64,000 nt of DNA from Ramlibacter algicola (GTDB lineage: Bacteria > Pseudomonadota > Gammaproteobacteria > Burkholderiales > Burkholderiaceae_C), in contig NZ_JAEDAO010000001.1 in assembly GCF_016641735.1 (NCBI RefSeq), positions 2,356,001-2,420,000 on the forward strand. Reading direction: 5' to 3'. Under the pieces are notes generated by a model. It searched no databases. It saw only the letters and a program-made list of their open reading frames with translations, and had not been told where the DNA came from. Below are positions 18,992-29,847 of the stretch, piece after piece. A program made the translations under genes and the position numbers. How positions within the stretch are numbered: the first letter of the stretch is position 1; each line of letters begins with the position of its first letter.

Positions 18992-19417
18992 ATGGCGATC
19001 GAACGCACCCTCTCCATCATCAAGCCCGACGCGGTGGCCAAGAACGTGATCGGCCAGATCTACGCGCGCTTCGAGGGCGCGGGCCTCAAGGTCATCGCCG
19101 CCAAGATGGCCCACCTGTCGCGCCAGGAGGCCGAGCAGTTCTACGCCGTGCACAAGGCCCGCCCGTTCTTCAAGGACCTGGTGGATTTCATGATCTCCGG
19201 CCCGGTGATGATCCAGGTGCTCGAGGGTGAAGGCGCGATCGCCAAGAACCGCGAGCTGATGGGCGCCACCGACCCGAAGAAGGCCGAGAAGGGCACCATC
19301 CGCGCCGACTTCGCCGACAGCATCGACGCCAACGCCGTGCACGGCTCCGACGCTCCCGAGACGGCCGCCGTCGAGGTTTCGTTCTTCTTCCCCGGGATGA
19401 ACGTCTACTCGCGCTGA
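18992..19417 (+). CDS. ndk: Nucleoside diphosphate kinase
   Basis: A 141-aa cytoplasmic enzyme that moves the gamma-phosphate between nucleoside triphosphates and diphosphates by a phosphohistidine. The catalytic H117 is in the signature [10 protein letters not shown], and the N-terminus ([18 protein letters not shown]) is typical. Length is standard. It heads the conserved ndk-rlmN-pilW run; rlmN starts 21 nt later. Confidence 0.98.
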   Translation: MAIERTLSIIKPDAVAKNVIGQIYARFEGAGLKVIAAKMAHLSRQEAEQFYAVHKARPFFKDLVDFMISGPVMIQVLEGEGAIAKNRELMGATDPKKAEKGTIRADFADSIDANAVHGSDAPETAAVEVSFFFPGMNVYSR

Positions 19418-19438
19418 GCGAGAGACCTTCCTCATGCG

Positions 19439-20578
19439 ATGACGACGGCCAACCTCCTCGAATTCGACCTCGACGGGCTGGCCGCGTTCTGCGCAACGCT
19501 GGGCGAGAAGCGGTTCCGCGCCGTCCAGCTGTTCCGGTGGATCCACCAGCGCGGTGAATCCGATTTCGACCGGATGACGGACCTCGCGAAGTCGCTTCGC
19601 GAAAAGCTGAAGGCGCAGGCGCACGTCACCGCGCTGCCCGTCATCACCCAGCACGAATCCGCCGACGGCACCATCAAGTGGCTGTTCGACGTGCGCGACG
19701 GCAATGCCGTCGAGGCGGTCTTCATTCCCGAGGACGACCGCGGCACGCTGTGCGTGTCCTCGCAGGCCGGCTGCGCCGTCGGCTGCCGCTTCTGCTCCAC
19801 CGGCCACCAGGGCTTCTCGCGCAACCTCACCACCGGCGAGATCCTCGCCCAGCTGTGGTTCGCCGAGCACTTCCTGCGCAAGCACCTGAAGACGGACGAG
19901 CGCGTCATCTCGAACGTCGTGATGATGGGGATGGGCGAGCCGCTGCAGAACTACTCGGCGCTCGTGCCCGCGCTGCGCGCGATGCTCGACGACCATGGTT
20001 ACGGCCTGTCGCGGCGCCGCGTGACGGTCTCCACGTCCGGCGTCGTGCCGATGATCGACCGGCTGTCGCAGGACTGCCCGGTGGCGCTGGCCGTGTCGCT
20101 GCACGCGCCGAACGATCCGCTGCGCGACAACCTCGTGCCGCTCAATCGCAAGTACCCGCTGGCCGACCTGCTGGCGGCATGCAACCGCTACCTGCAGCAT
20201 GCGCCGCGCGACTTCATCACGTTCGAGTACTGCATGCTCGATGGCGTCAACGACACGCCGGAGCACGCGCGCGAGCTGGTCGCGCTGGTGCGCGGGCACG
20301 GCACCAGCTGCAAGTTCAACCTCATTCCATTCAACCCGTTCCCGCAATCGGGCCTGACGCGCTCGCCCAACACACGCGTGGTCGCGTTCGCGAGGATCCT
20401 CAACGATGCTGGTATCGTCACCACCGTGCGCAAGACGCGGGGCGACGACATCGACGCCGCGTGCGGGCAGCTGGCGGGAGACGTCAAGGACCGCACGCGA
20501 GTCGGCGAGCGCATCGCCCAGCAGCGCACCGTGATGCTCAGACAGGTGCCGGCAGCGGCGGCTGCGAAGGAGGGTTGA
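19439..20578 (+). CDS. rlmN: Dual 23S rRNA/tRNA adenine-C2 methyltransferase RlmN
   Basis: A 379-aa radical-SAM enzyme that methylates A2503 of 23S rRNA and A37 of some tRNAs. The cluster-binding cysteines are C112, C116 and C119 in CAVGCRFC. C342 near the C-terminus is the likely methyl-carrier cysteine. An earlier ATG at 19434 hits a stop after two codons, so 19439 is the start. The TGA is followed directly by the pilW ATG. Confidence 0.97.
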   Translation: MTTANLLEFDLDGLAAFCATLGEKRFRAVQLFRWIHQRGESDFDRMTDLAKSLREKLKAQAHVTALPVITQHESADGTIKWLFDVRDGNAVEAVFIPEDDRGTLCVSSQAGCAVGCRFCSTGHQGFSRNLTTGEILAQLWFAEHFLRKHLKTDERVISNVVMMGMGEPLQNYSALVPALRAMLDDHGYGLSRRRVTVSTSGVVPMIDRLSQDCPVALAVSLHAPNDPLRDNLVPLNRKYPLADLLAACNRYLQHAPRDFITFEYCMLDGVNDTPEHARELVALVRGHGTSCKFNLIPFNPFPQSGLTRSPNTRVVAFARILNDAGIVTTVRKTRGDDIDAACGQLAGDVKDRTRVGERIAQQRTVMLRQVPAAAAAKEG

Positions 20579-21409
20579 ATGGACGTTCGGAATGGGGCGC
20601 GCACCGGCGCGCTGGTGGCGTTGCTCCCGTGGGCGGCGCTGTTGTCGTCGGTGGTCGCGATCTCCGGGTGCGCGGGCGGTCCGTCCCCGCAAGCGGCGGA
20701 CACTCCCGCCCCCTTCACCGAATCCGACGAGCCCGAAGGCCGCAAGCGCGCGCGCATCCGCACCGAGCTCGCCACCGGCTACTTCGAGCAGGGCCAGACC
20801 TCCGTCGCCCTGGACGAACTGAAGCAGGCCATCGCCGCCGACCCGACCTATCCCGACGCGTACAACCTGCGCGGCCTGATCTACCTGCGCATGGCCGACA
20901 ACCGCCAGGCCGAGGACAGCTTCCGCCGCGCGGTGGCGCTGAACCCGCGCGACGCGAACACGCTGCACAACCTGGGCTGGCTGCAGTGCCAGGAGAAGCG
21001 CTGGGACGAGTCGCAGCGCAGCTTCGAGCAGGCGCTGGCCAGCCCGATCTACCGCGACCGCGCCAAGACGCTGATGACGCTGGGCATCTGCCAGGCCCGC
21101 GCCGGCCGCAATGCCGAAGGCGAGCGCAACCTCGCGCGCGCCTGGGAGCTGGAGGAAGGCAACCCGATCGTCGGCTACAACCTCGCGTCGATGCTGTTCG
21201 CGCGCGGCGACGCCGCGACCGCACAGAACTACATCCGGCGCCTGAACAACAGCGAACTGGCGAATGCCGAGACGCTGTGGCTGGGCGTGAAGATCGAGAA
21301 CAAGCTGGGCGACCGCGTCGCCGCGCGCCAGCTCGGCGAGCAGTTGCGTAAGCGCTTCCCGCAATCGCGCGAGGCCGGTGCCTACGACCGTGGGGCGTTC
21401 AATGAGTGA
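20579..21409 (+). CDS. pilW: Type IV pilus biogenesis/stability lipoprotein PilW
   Basis: A 276-aa lipoprotein with an N-terminal signal and likely lipobox ISGC (C31). At least four TPR repeats follow (e.g. AYNLRGLIYLRMADNRQAED). PilW/PilF proteins help assemble the PilQ secretin of type IV pili at the outer membrane. The gene abuts rlmN and overlaps the rodZ-like gene by 8 nt, the conserved order in beta- and gammaproteobacteria. Confidence 0.93.
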   Translation: MDVRNGARTGALVALLPWAALLSSVVAISGCAGGPSPQAADTPAPFTESDEPEGRKRARIRTELATGYFEQGQTSVALDELKQAIAADPTYPDAYNLRGLIYLRMADNRQAEDSFRRAVALNPRDANTLHNLGWLQCQEKRWDESQRSFEQALASPIYRDRAKTLMTLGICQARAGRNAEGERNLARAWELEEGNPIVGYNLASMLFARGDAATAQNYIRRLNNSELANAETLWLGVKIENKLGDRVAARQLGEQLRKRFPQSREAGAYDRGAFNE

Positions 21410-22289
21410 GGCCGTCGCGGTCGAGAGCGCGGGCGCGCTGCTGCGCCAGGCCCGCGAGGCGTCCGGCCTGCACGTCGCCGCGCTGGCGGTGTCGCTGAAG
21501 GTGCCGGTGCGCAAGCTCGAGGCGCTGGAGAACGATCGCTACGACGAACTGACCGACGCCGTGTTCGCGCGGGCGCTGGCCTCCAGCGTGTGCCGCACGC
21601 TCAAGGTCGACGCGCGCCCGATCCTCGATCGCCTGCCGCAGACCAACGCGCCGCGCCTGGTGCAGGACCGCGAGGGCATCAACGCGCCGTTCCGCGCGCC
21701 CGGCGATCCGGTGGCGCCCCGCTGGTTCGACCAGTGGTCGCGGCCGCCCGTCATCGCGATGTTCGCGTTGCTCATCGCGGCGCTGGTCGTCGTCCTCATG
21801 CCGCGCCGGGACGACGTGGCCGCCGTGAAGACGGACTCGGCCACGCCGGTGGCCGGCATGACCGCGCCGGCCCTGCCGCCGGTGGCCTCGACCACCGAGC
21901 CCGTGGCCGCCCCCTTGCCGGTGGCCAGCGAGCCCGCCACGCCCGTGGCGGCACGCGCCGCCAGCGCGCCGGCTGCAGCCGCGTCGATGCCTGCCACGCA
22001 GGCCGCCGTGGCGGCACCGGCCACCACCCCCGCCAGCGCGCCTGCGACCGGCGGCACCATCGTCTTCCGCACCAGCGCACCGTCGTGGGTCGAGGTCATG
22101 GACGCCAAGGGCAACGTCGCCCTGCGCCGCCTCATGGCCGCCGGCGAGACGGCCGGCGCCAGCGGCCCGCTGCCACTGGCCGTGACGGTCGGCAGCGCCA
22201 ACGCCACCACGGTGGAAGTGCGCGGCAAGCCCTTCGCCCTCGCGCCCGCCCTCGTCAAGGACAACGTGGCGCGTTTCGACATCAAGTAG
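21402..22289 (+). CDS. rodZ: RodZ-like helix-turn-helix membrane protein
   Basis: A 295-aa inner-membrane protein. An N-terminal Xre-like helix-turn-helix (about 10-75, beginning [19 protein letters not shown]) precedes one transmembrane segment (about 114-133). A long Ala/Pro/Thr periplasmic linker and a C-terminal DUF4115 beta domain ([16 protein letters not shown]) follow. RodZ links MreB to the cell envelope and supports rod shape. It starts inside the end of pilW and precedes ispG, as in many proteobacteria. Orthology to E. coli RodZ is by architecture and position only. Confidence 0.85.
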   Translation: MSEAVAVESAGALLRQAREASGLHVAALAVSLKVPVRKLEALENDRYDELTDAVFARALASSVCRTLKVDARPILDRLPQTNAPRLVQDREGINAPFRAPGDPVAPRWFDQWSRPPVIAMFALLIAALVVVLMPRRDDVAAVKTDSATPVAGMTAPALPPVASTTEPVAAPLPVASEPATPVAARAASAPAAAASMPATQAAVAAPATTPASAPATGGTIVFRTSAPSWVEVMDAKGNVALRRLMAAGETAGASGPLPLAVTVGSANATTVEVRGKPFALAPALVKDNVARFDIK

Positions 22290-22294
22290 TTCCC

Positions 22295-23563
22295 ATGACG
22301 CCTCCCTGCCTGCCGATCGAACCGGCCGCGCCCGCGCAGCGCCGGTCCCGCCAGGCGCGCATCGCCTGGGGCTCGCGCGTGGTCACTGTCGGCGGCGACG
22401 CCCCGGTGCGCGTGCAGTCCATGACGAACACCGACACCGAGGATCCGATCGCCACCGCGATCCAGATCAAGGAACTGGCCACGGCCGGCTCGGAAGTCGT
22501 GCGCATCACCGTCAACACGCCCGAAGCCGCCAGGCAGGTGCCGTACATCCGCGAGCAGCTCGATCGCATGGGCGTCGACGTGCCGCTGGTGGGCGACTTC
22601 CACTACAACGGCCACCGGCTGCTGACCGAGTTCCCGGACTGCGCGCAGGCGCTGTCCAAGTACCGCATCAACCCCGGCAACGTCGGCAAGGGCGACAAGA
22701 AGGACCGCCAGTTCGGCCAGATGATCGAAGCCGCCATCCGCTGGGACAAGGCGGTGCGCATCGGCGTCAACTGGGGCAGCCTCGACCAGGAACTGCTCGC
22801 GTCGCTGATGGACGAGAACGCGCGCCGCGCCCAGCCCTGGGACGCGCGCAGCGTGATGTACGAGGCGCTGATCACGTCCGCCATCTCCTCCGCGAAGCTC
22901 GCCGAGGAGATGGGCCTGAAAGGCGAGCAGATCATCCTGTCGTGCAAGGTCAGCGGCGTGCAGGACCTCATCTCGGTCTACCGCGAACTGGCGCGCCGCT
23001 GCGACTACGCGCTGCACCTGGGCCTCACCGAAGCGGGCATGGCCACCAAGGGCACGGTCGCTTCCAGCGTCGCGCTGGGCATCCTGCTGCAGGAAGGCAT
23101 CGGCGACACGATCCGCGTGTCGCTCACGCCGCAGCCGGGCGAGTCGCGCACGCAGGAAGTGGTCATCGCCTCCGAGATCCTGCAGGCCCTGGGCCTGCGC
23201 GTGTTCGTGCCCAGCGTCACCGCCTGCCCGGGCTGCGGCCGCACGACGAGCACGACGTTCCAGGAACTGGCCAAGCAGATCGACGACCACCTGCGGTCCA
23301 ACATGCCCGTGTGGCGCGCCAAGTACCCCGGCGTCGAGAAGCTGAGGGTGGCCGTGATGGGCTGCATCGTCAACGGCCCGGGCGAGAGCAAGCACGCCGA
23401 CATCGGCATCAGCCTGCCCGGCACGGGCGAGGCGCCGGCGGCGCCGGTGTTCATCGATGGCCAGAAGGCCCTCACCCTGCGCGGCGACAACATCGCGCAG
23501 GAGTTCCACCAGATCGTCGAGACCTACATCGAAAAGAAATACGGGCAGCCCGTCGCGGCCTGA
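22295..23563 (+). CDS. ispG: 4-hydroxy-3-methylbut-2-en-1-yl diphosphate synthase IspG
   Basis: A 422-aa Fe-S enzyme of the MEP isoprenoid pathway that reductively opens the cyclodiphosphate. The conserved cysteines lie in [10 protein letters not shown] and [11 protein letters not shown]. Internal motifs NPGNVGKG and TEAGMATKG are intact. The frame is open further upstream, but the ATG 5 nt after the rodZ stop matches the family start. hisS follows after 15 nt. Confidence 0.97.
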   Translation: MTPPCLPIEPAAPAQRRSRQARIAWGSRVVTVGGDAPVRVQSMTNTDTEDPIATAIQIKELATAGSEVVRITVNTPEAARQVPYIREQLDRMGVDVPLVGDFHYNGHRLLTEFPDCAQALSKYRINPGNVGKGDKKDRQFGQMIEAAIRWDKAVRIGVNWGSLDQELLASLMDENARRAQPWDARSVMYEALITSAISSAKLAEEMGLKGEQIILSCKVSGVQDLISVYRELARRCDYALHLGLTEAGMATKGTVASSVALGILLQEGIGDTIRVSLTPQPGESRTQEVVIASEILQALGLRVFVPSVTACPGCGRTTSTTFQELAKQIDDHLRSNMPVWRAKYPGVEKLRVAVMGCIVNGPGESKHADIGISLPGTGEAPAAPVFIDGQKALTLRGDNIAQEFHQIVETYIEKKYGQPVAA

Positions 23564-23578
23564 CCCGTCATCACTGAA

Positions 23579-24862
23579 ATGGCCGACAAGCTCAATGCCG
23601 TCAAGGGCATGAACGACATCCTGCCGCCGGACTCGGCGCGCTGGGAATGGCTCGAGGACAAGGTGCGCGACCTGATGGCGCGCTACGCGTACCGGATGAT
23701 CCGCACGCCGGTCGTCGAGCCCACGCAGCTGTTCGTGCGCGGCACCGGCCAGACCACGGACATCGTCGAGAAGGAGATGTACTCCTTCGAGGACCGCCTC
23801 AACGGCGAGCAGCTGACGCTGCGCCCCGAGAACACGCCCGGCGTGGTGCGCGCGGCCATCGAGCACAACCTGACGTACGACGGCGGCAAGCGCCTGTACT
23901 ACATGGGCCCGATGTTCCGCCACGAGCGCCCGCAGCGTGGCCGCTACCGCCAGTTCTACCAGCTGGGCGCCGAGGTGCTGGGCCATCCCGGTCCCGAGGT
24001 CGACGCCGAGCTGATGTTGCTGGCGCACCAGCTGTTCACCGAGCTGGGCCTGCAGGACATCCGCGTCGAGATGAACAGCCTGGGCGTGCCCGCCGAGCGG
24101 CAGGCGCACCGCGCCGCGCTGGTCGCGTACTTCGAGCAGCACCAGGACGTGCTCGATGCCGATGCGAAGCGCCGCCTGCACACCAACCCGCTGCGCATCC
24201 TGGACACCAAGAACCCGGCGATGCAGCAGATGGCCGCCGGCGCGCCGCAGCTGCTGGCGTACCTGGGCGAGGCCTCGCTCAAGCACCTGGACACCGTCAA
24301 GGCGCTGCTGGACGCGTGCGGCGTGCGCTGGTCGATCAACCCGCGCCTGGTGCGCGGCCTCGACTACTACAGCCACACCGTCTTCGAATTCATCACCGAC
24401 CAGCTCGGCGCGCAAGGCACCCTGTGCGGCGGCGGCCGCTACGACGGCCTGTTCGAGATCCTCGGCGGCAAGCCGACCCCGGCCGTCGGCTGGGGCATGG
24501 GCCTGGAACGCGTGCTGGAACTGCTCAAGGAGCAGGGCACCGCCACGGGCGCGCCGGCGCCCGACGCCTATGCAATCGTCCCCGACGCGCAGGCCTTGCC
24601 CGTTGCGATGCGCACCTTGCAGGCGCTGCGCGCCGCGGGGGTGTCGGTGCAGATGCACGCGGGCGGGGCCGAAGGCTTCGGCAGCATGAAGTCGCAGTTC
24701 AAGAAGGCTGACGGCAGCGGCGCGCACCACGCGCTCGTCTTCGGCGCCGACGAACTGGCGGCCGGCGAGGTCACGGTCAAGGCGCTCCGGGACGGGCAGG
24801 GCGCACAGCAGCGCCGCCCGCTCGCGACGCCGCAGGACTGGGCCGCGACCCTCCGCGCCTGA
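23579..24862 (+). CDS. hisS: Histidyl-tRNA synthetase
   Basis: A 427-aa class II aminoacyl-tRNA synthetase. Motif 2 ([19 protein letters not shown]) and the histidine-specific [12 protein letters not shown] are present, with motif 3 ([12 protein letters not shown]) and a C-terminal anticodon-binding domain. It charges tRNA-His. It sits between ispG and the yfgM-bamB-der block as in E. coli. Confidence 0.98.
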   Translation: MADKLNAVKGMNDILPPDSARWEWLEDKVRDLMARYAYRMIRTPVVEPTQLFVRGTGQTTDIVEKEMYSFEDRLNGEQLTLRPENTPGVVRAAIEHNLTYDGGKRLYYMGPMFRHERPQRGRYRQFYQLGAEVLGHPGPEVDAELMLLAHQLFTELGLQDIRVEMNSLGVPAERQAHRAALVAYFEQHQDVLDADAKRRLHTNPLRILDTKNPAMQQMAAGAPQLLAYLGEASLKHLDTVKALLDACGVRWSINPRLVRGLDYYSHTVFEFITDQLGAQGTLCGGGRYDGLFEILGGKPTPAVGWGMGLERVLELLKEQGTATGAPAPDAYAIVPDAQALPVAMRTLQALRAAGVSVQMHAGGAEGFGSMKSQFKKADGSGAHHALVFGADELAAGEVTVKALRDGQGAQQRRPLATPQDWAATLRA

Positions 24863-24867
24863 TCGCC

Positions 24868-24897
24868 GCCGGGCAGTGCTGCCCGGCTCACTACAAT
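24868..24897 (+). promoter_or_regulatory. Hairpin after hisS and candidate yfgM promoter
   Basis: GCCGGGCA-GTGC-TGCCCGGC (24868-24887) is a perfect 8-bp hairpin just after hisS. It lacks a U-tract. A -10-like TACAAT follows at 24892-24897, 37 nt before the yfgM ATG. The site could separate the ispG-hisS transcript from yfgM-bamB-der. Confidence 0.45.
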
Positions 24898-24934
24898 CCC
24901 CCGCGGCCCATCCCGCGGCCGACCCCAAGTTCCA

Positions 24935-25621
24935 ATGGCATCCCATCTCGATCTCGAAGAACAGGAGCAGCTTGACCAGCTCAAGCACTTCTGGAACCAG
25001 TACGGCAACCTGATCTCGTGGGTGCTGATCGTCGTCTGCGGCTCCATCGCGGCCTACAACGGCTGGAACTGGTGGCAGCGCAACGAGTCGCTCAAGGCAT
25101 CGGCCGTGTACGAGGAGGTCGAGCGCGCCGTGCTCGCCAACGACCTCGCCCGCGCCGAGCAGGCGTTCGGCGATGCACGCGACAAGTACGGCCGCACGCT
25201 CTATGCGCAGCAGGCCGGCCTGCTCGTCGCCAAGGCGGCCGCCGACCAGGGCAAGGCGGACACCGCGCGCGCCGCGCTGACCTGGGTCGCCGAGCACCCG
25301 GCCGACGACGGCTACAAGGCGATCGCGAGCCTGCGCCTGGCGGCGCTGCAGATGGATGCCAAGGATTACGACGGCGCGCTCAAGCGCCTCGAGGGCAGCT
25401 TCCCCGCGGAATTCAACGGCCTGGTGGCCGACCGCCGCGGCGACATCTACAACCTGCAGGGCAAGAAGGACCAGGCCAAGGCCGAATACGAGAAGGCCTG
25501 GCGTGCGCTCGACGGCTCGGAGTACCGCCGCCTCGTCGAGGTGAAGCTCACCGCCCTGGGCGTCGACCCGAAGTCGCTGGCCCCCCAACCGAAGGCCGCC
25601 ACCGGCACCGCGAAGTCATGA
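24935..25621 (+). CDS. YfgM-like TPR inner-membrane protein
   Basis: A 228-aa protein with one N-terminal transmembrane segment (about 27-43, NLISWVLIVVCGSIAAY) and a periplasmic TPR-like domain. YfgM proteins associate with PpiD and the SecYEG translocon in envelope protein quality control. Its place between hisS and bamB is the conserved one. The stop overlaps the bamB ATG. Confidence 0.9.
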   Translation: MASHLDLEEQEQLDQLKHFWNQYGNLISWVLIVVCGSIAAYNGWNWWQRNESLKASAVYEEVERAVLANDLARAEQAFGDARDKYGRTLYAQQAGLLVAKAAADQGKADTARAALTWVAEHPADDGYKAIASLRLAALQMDAKDYDGALKRLEGSFPAEFNGLVADRRGDIYNLQGKKDQAKAEYEKAWRALDGSEYRRLVEVKLTALGVDPKSLAPQPKAATGTAKS

Positions 25622-26790
25622 TGCAACCCAAGCTCCATCGCGCCGCGCGCCTGTCCGCGCTCGTGCTCTGCGCCGCCGCCCTCGGTGGCTGCTCGTACAT
25701 GCCGCAGCTGTCCTGGCCCTCGTGGCTGGGTGGCAGCGGCGACAAGGCCAAGCCGGCCGAACTGCCGCCGAACCCGGCCACGTTCGGCGTGCGGCAGGCC
25801 TGGATGGCGCGCGTGGGCACCGTCGACTTCCCGCTGTCTGTCGCCACCTCCGGCACCAACGTGGTGGTCGCCTCGAGCGACGGCACCGTCGCGATGCTGG
25901 ACGGTGCCACGGGCCGCGAGGCCTGGCGCGCGGCCGTCGGGCAAGGCCTCAGCGCGGGCGTCGGCACCGACGGCACGCTGGTCTCCGTCGTCACCGACGA
26001 CAACCAGCTCACCACGCTCTCGAATGGCAAGGTGCTGTGGCGCGAGCGGTTGCCCGCGCAGGCCTACACCGCGCCGCTGGTCGCAGGCGCCCGCGTGTTC
26101 GTGCTGGCCGCGGACCGCTCCGTCTCCGCCTATGACGGCCAGTCGGGCCGCCGCCTGTGGACCCAATCCCGCCAGGGCGAGCCGCTGGTGCTGCGCCAGG
26201 GCGGCGTGCTGCTTCCCTTCGGCGACACGCTGCTCGCCGGCCTGGGCGGCCGCCTGGTCGCCATGAACCCGGGCGGTGGCGCCGCGCGTTGGGAAGTGCC
26301 GATCGCGACGCCGCGCGGCACCAACGACGTCGAGCGCCTCGTGGACCTGGTGGGCCCCGTGTCGCGCGTCGGCAGTTCGATCTGCGCCCGCGCCTTCCAG
26401 GCCGCGGTCGGCTGCGCCGACGCGGCCCGCGGCACCTTCGTGTGGAGCAAGCCCGCCAACGGCGGCACCGGGGTCAGCGGCGACGAGTCCATCCTGGTGG
26501 GCACCGAGTCCGACGGCCGCGTGATCGCCTGGAAGCGCGAGAACGGCGAGCGCCAGTGGAACAACGAGCTGTTCCTGCACCGCCGCCCGAGCGCGCCGCT
26601 GGTGGTGGGCAAGTCGGTCGCGTTCGGCGACTTCGAAGGCTGGTTGCACGTGCTGTCGCGCGAGGACGGCAAGGTGGCCAACCGCATCGCGACGGATGGT
26701 TCGCAGATCGTCGCCGCGCCGGTGATGGTCGGCCAGACGATGGTCGTGGTGACGCGCAACGGCAGCGTCTTCGGCTTCGTCCCCCAGTAA
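25618..26790 (+). CDS. bamB: Outer-membrane assembly lipoprotein BamB
   Basis: A 390-aa lipoprotein of the BAM complex. The signal ends in lipobox LGGC, with lipidated C25. The mature part contains repeated PQQ-like beta-propeller blades (e.g. [17 protein letters not shown] and [17 protein letters not shown]). A double ATG starts it, the first overlapping the yfgM stop. It is followed by der after 22 nt. Confidence 0.95.
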   Translation: MMQPKLHRAARLSALVLCAAALGGCSYMPQLSWPSWLGGSGDKAKPAELPPNPATFGVRQAWMARVGTVDFPLSVATSGTNVVVASSDGTVAMLDGATGREAWRAAVGQGLSAGVGTDGTLVSVVTDDNQLTTLSNGKVLWRERLPAQAYTAPLVAGARVFVLAADRSVSAYDGQSGRRLWTQSRQGEPLVLRQGGVLLPFGDTLLAGLGGRLVAMNPGGGAARWEVPIATPRGTNDVERLVDLVGPVSRVGSSICARAFQAAVGCADAARGTFVWSKPANGGTGVSGDESILVGTESDGRVIAWKRENGERQWNNELFLHRRPSAPLVVGKSVAFGDFEGWLHVLSREDGKVANRIATDGSQIVAAPVMVGQTMVVVTRNGSVFGFVPQ

Positions 26791-26812
26791 ATCAGACTCC
26801 CAGGGCGGCAGC

Positions 26813-28153
26813 ATGAAACCCGTGATGGCCCTCGTGGGCCGCCCCAACGTCGGCAAGTCGACGCTCTTCAACCGGCTGACCAAGTCGCGCGACGCCATCG
26901 TCGCCGACTTCGCCGGGCTCACGCGCGACCGGCACTACGGCAACGCGAAGCACGGCAAGCACGAGTTCATCGTCATCGACACCGGCGGCTTCGAGCCGAC
27001 GGCCGAGAGCGGCATCTACTCGGAGATGGCCAAGCAGACGCGCCAGGCCGTGGCCGAGGCCGACGTCGTCGTGTTCGTGGTCGACGCGCGCGCCGGCCTC
27101 TCGGCGCAGGACCACGACATCGGCGAGTACCTGCGCAAGCTGGGCAAGCCCACGGTGCTCGCGGCCAACAAGGCCGAGGGCATGACCGAGGGCGTGCAGC
27201 TCACCGAGTTCTACGAGCTCGGGCTCGGCGACGTGCACCCGGTGTCGGCCGCGCACGGGCAGGGCATTCGCAGCCTGGTGGAGGTCGCGTTCGAGCCGCT
27301 CGGCCTGCACGAGGACGACGACGTCGAGGAGGCGCCGCAGGACGAGGGCGTCATCAAGCTCGCGGTCGCGGGCCGCCCCAACGTCGGCAAGTCGACCCTC
27401 ATCAACACCTGGCTGGGCGAGGAGCGCCTCGTCGCATTCGACCTGCCGGGGACGACGCGCGACGCGATCTCGGTGCCGTTCGAACGCGGTGGCCAGAAGT
27501 ACGAACTGATCGACACCGCCGGCCTGCGCCGCAAGGGCCGCGTGTTCGAGGCGATCGAGAAGTTCTCGGTGGTCAAGACGCTGCAGGCGATCGAGTCGGC
27601 CAACGTCGTCCTGCTGCTGCTGGACGCGACCCAGGGCGTCACCGACCAGGACGCGCACATCGCCGGCTACATCCTCGAGAGCGGCCGCGCGGTGGTCCTC
27701 GCCGTGAACAAGTGGGACGCGGTCGACGCGTACCAGCGCGAACAGGTGCAGCGGCAGATCGAAACGCGCCTCGCGTTCCTGAAGTTCGCCTCGCTGCACC
27801 TGATCTCGGCGAAGAAGCGGCAGGGCCTCGGGCCGGTGTGGCAGTCGATCGCGCAGGCCCACAAGGCCGCGATGACCAAGATGTCGACGCCGGTGCTCAC
27901 GCGGCTGCTGTTGGAAGCGGTGCAGTTCCAGTCGCCCAAGCGCGCGGGCATGTTCCGCCCCAAGCTGCGCTACGCCCACCAGGGCGGCATGAACCCGCCC
28001 GTGATCGTCATCCACGGCAACTCGCTCGAGCACGTCACCGACGCGTACAAGCGCTTCCTCGAAGGCCGGTTCCGCAAGGAATTCAACCTCATCGGGACCC
28101 CGCTGCGCATCGAGATGAAGACCACCAAGAATCCCTACGCCGACAAGGAGTAG
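26813..28153 (+). CDS. der: Ribosome-assembly GTPase Der (EngA)
   Basis: A 446-aa protein with two tandem GTPase domains, each with its own G1 motif ([14 protein letters not shown] near residue 7 and [14 protein letters not shown] near residue 187), and a C-terminal KH-like domain. It is needed for late 50S subunit assembly. A ribosome site (GGGCGGCAGC) precedes the ATG. It closes the yfgM-bamB-der unit. Confidence 0.98.
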   Translation: MKPVMALVGRPNVGKSTLFNRLTKSRDAIVADFAGLTRDRHYGNAKHGKHEFIVIDTGGFEPTAESGIYSEMAKQTRQAVAEADVVVFVVDARAGLSAQDHDIGEYLRKLGKPTVLAANKAEGMTEGVQLTEFYELGLGDVHPVSAAHGQGIRSLVEVAFEPLGLHEDDDVEEAPQDEGVIKLAVAGRPNVGKSTLINTWLGEERLVAFDLPGTTRDAISVPFERGGQKYELIDTAGLRRKGRVFEAIEKFSVVKTLQAIESANVVLLLLDATQGVTDQDAHIAGYILESGRAVVLAVNKWDAVDAYQREQVQRQIETRLAFLKFASLHLISAKKRQGLGPVWQSIAQAHKAAMTKMSTPVLTRLLLEAVQFQSPKRAGMFRPKLRYAHQGGMNPPVIVIHGNSLEHVTDAYKRFLEGRFRKEFNLIGTPLRIEMKTTKNPYADKE

Positions 28154-28237
28154 GGCGCGTTCGCGCACCTTGTTGGAGGGCGGCCCTTGAAGCCGCGCGC
28201 GATGGACCCACGTGTGCTCGGGTCTGGACGGCGGATT

Positions 28238-28273
28238 ACTTGCACAGCTGGGTTGCTGTGGTAAGGTGCAAGT
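28238..28273 (+). promoter_or_regulatory. hfq promoter with overlapping inverted repeat
   Basis: TTGCAC (28240-28245) and TAAGGT (28262-28267) are spaced 16 nt and fit a sigma-70 promoter 35 nt before the hfq start. Perfect 8-base inverted arms ACTTGCAC (28238-28245) and GTGCAAGT (28266-28273) overlap both boxes. This may be an operator or an early-transcript structure. Confidence 0.55.
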
Positions 28274-28302
28274 TCCAAAACCGTCCGAACACGGAGAATA
28301 TC

Positions 28303-28551
28303 GTGAGCAACAAAGGGCAGCTGCTACAAGACCCGTTCCTCAACGCGCTGCGCCGCGAGCACGTCCCGGTCTCGATCTACCTCGTCAACGGCATCAAGCT
28401 GCAGGGCCAGATCGAATCCTTCGACCAGTACGTCGTCCTGCTGCGCAACACCGTGACCCAGATGGTCTACAAGCACGCGATCTCCACCATCGTTCCCGGC
28501 CGGGCCGTCAACTTCCAGGCAGCCGACACCCCCGAGTCCGCTGCCAGCTGA
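28303..28551 (+). CDS. hfq: RNA chaperone Hfq
   Basis: An 82-aa Sm-like hexameric protein that pairs small RNAs with mRNAs. Sm1 ([20 protein letters not shown], then [20 protein letters not shown]) and Sm2 ([14 protein letters not shown]) are intact, with K-H in the U-binding site. The GTG start is preceded by ACGGAGAA. A short acidic/alanine tail follows the core, as in other betaproteobacteria. hflX follows after 65 nt. Confidence 0.98.
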   Translation: MSNKGQLLQDPFLNALRREHVPVSIYLVNGIKLQGQIESFDQYVVLLRNTVTQMVYKHAISTIVPGRAVNFQAADTPESAAS

Positions 28552-28616
28552 CCGCCGGCGCGCACGACGCGCCTTCCCCGCCGGGCGTCAACACACCGCA
28601 CACCCGGATTCCCTGA

Positions 28617-29795
28617 TTGCCTGACACCCAAGCCTCTCCGACCGCCCCCGCCTTGCTGGTAGGGGTGGATTTCGGCCTGCCCCATTTCGACGCCGAGCTC
28701 GAGGAGCTGGGCGAACTCGCGCGCACCGCCGGCCTCGAGCCGGTCGGCCGCATCACCGCCAAGCGCAAGGCGCCCGACGCCGCGCTGTTCGTCGGCAAGG
28801 GCAAGGCCGACCAGATCAAGGAACTCGCCGAGGAGCTCGGCGCCACCGAGGTGCTGTTCGACCAGTCGCTCAGCCCCGGCCAGCAGCGCAACCTCGAGCG
28901 CCACCTGGGCCTGCCCGTCAACGACCGCACGCTGCTGATCCTGGAGATCTTCGCCCAGCGCGCGCGCAGCCACGAGGGCAAGCTGCAGGTCGAGCTGGCC
29001 CGCCTGCAGTACGTCAGCACGCGGCTCGTGCGGCGCTGGTCGCACCTGGAGCGCCAGACCGGCGGCGCCGGCGTGCGCGGCGGCCCGGGCGAGAAGCAGA
29101 TCGAACTCGACCGCCGGATGATCGGCGACGCCATCAAGCGCACCAAGGACAAGCTGGAGAAGGTCAAGAAGCAGCGCTCCACGCAGCGCCGCCAGCGCGA
29201 CCGCCAGGGCGCGTACACGATCTCCCTGGTCGGCTACACCAACGCCGGCAAGAGCACGCTGTTCAACGCGCTGGTCAAGGCGCAGGCCTATGCGGCCAAC
29301 CAGCTGTTCGCCACGCTGGACACGACCACGCGGCGCCTGTACCTCGACGACGTCGAGGGCGTGCAGGCCGGCCGCTCGGTGTCGCTGTCGGACACGGTGG
29401 GGTTCATCCGCGACCTGCCGCACGGGCTGATCGATGCGTTCCAGGCAACGCTGCAGGAAGCCGCCGACGCCGACCTGCTGCTGCACGTCGTGGACGCGTC
29501 CAACCCGCACCACCCGGAGCAGATCGACGAGGTGCAGCGCGTGCTGCACGAGATCGGCGCCGGCCAGGTGCCGCAGGTCCTGGTGTTCAACAAGATCGAC
29601 GCGCTCGAGCCGTCGCAGCGCCCCCGCGCGGCGCAGGATGTGTTCGGGCTCGAAGGCACGCCGGTCACCCGCGTGTTCGCCAGCAGCCGCACCGGCGAGG
29701 GCCTGCCCGCGCTGCGCCAAGAGCTCGCCGTGCGGGCGGCGGCGCCTGCGGCAAACCCTCACCCGGCGCCGGACCTCCACGAAGCGCCCGCCTGA
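28617..29795 (+). CDS. hflX: Ribosome-associated GTPase HflX
   Basis: A 392-aa GTPase that splits stalled or heat-damaged ribosomes. An N-terminal glycine-rich HflX domain (RQTGGAGVRGGPGEKQIELD) precedes a G domain with G1 GYTNAGKSTLFN and NKID. The best start is TTG at 28617; no ATG precedes the conserved domain. It sits between hfq and hflK as in E. coli. Confidence 0.95.
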   Translation: MPDTQASPTAPALLVGVDFGLPHFDAELEELGELARTAGLEPVGRITAKRKAPDAALFVGKGKADQIKELAEELGATEVLFDQSLSPGQQRNLERHLGLPVNDRTLLILEIFAQRARSHEGKLQVELARLQYVSTRLVRRWSHLERQTGGAGVRGGPGEKQIELDRRMIGDAIKRTKDKLEKVKKQRSTQRRQRDRQGAYTISLVGYTNAGKSTLFNALVKAQAYAANQLFATLDTTTRRLYLDDVEGVQAGRSVSLSDTVGFIRDLPHGLIDAFQATLQEAADADLLLHVVDASNPHHPEQIDEVQRVLHEIGAGQVPQVLVFNKIDALEPSQRPRAAQDVFGLEGTPVTRVFASSRTGEGLPALRQELAVRAAAPAANPHPAPDLHEAPA

Positions 29796-29847
29796 TTGGG
29801 CACAATCGGCACAGCCAAGACACCCAGCCACGACAAGAACCGAGCGA

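Noticed and set aside
21539..25588. 1349-aa open frame on the minus strand across rodZ, ispG, hisS and yfgM
   Set aside because: Antisense shadow of four well-supported genes, with an Arg/Ala/Val/His-biased sequence and no motifs.
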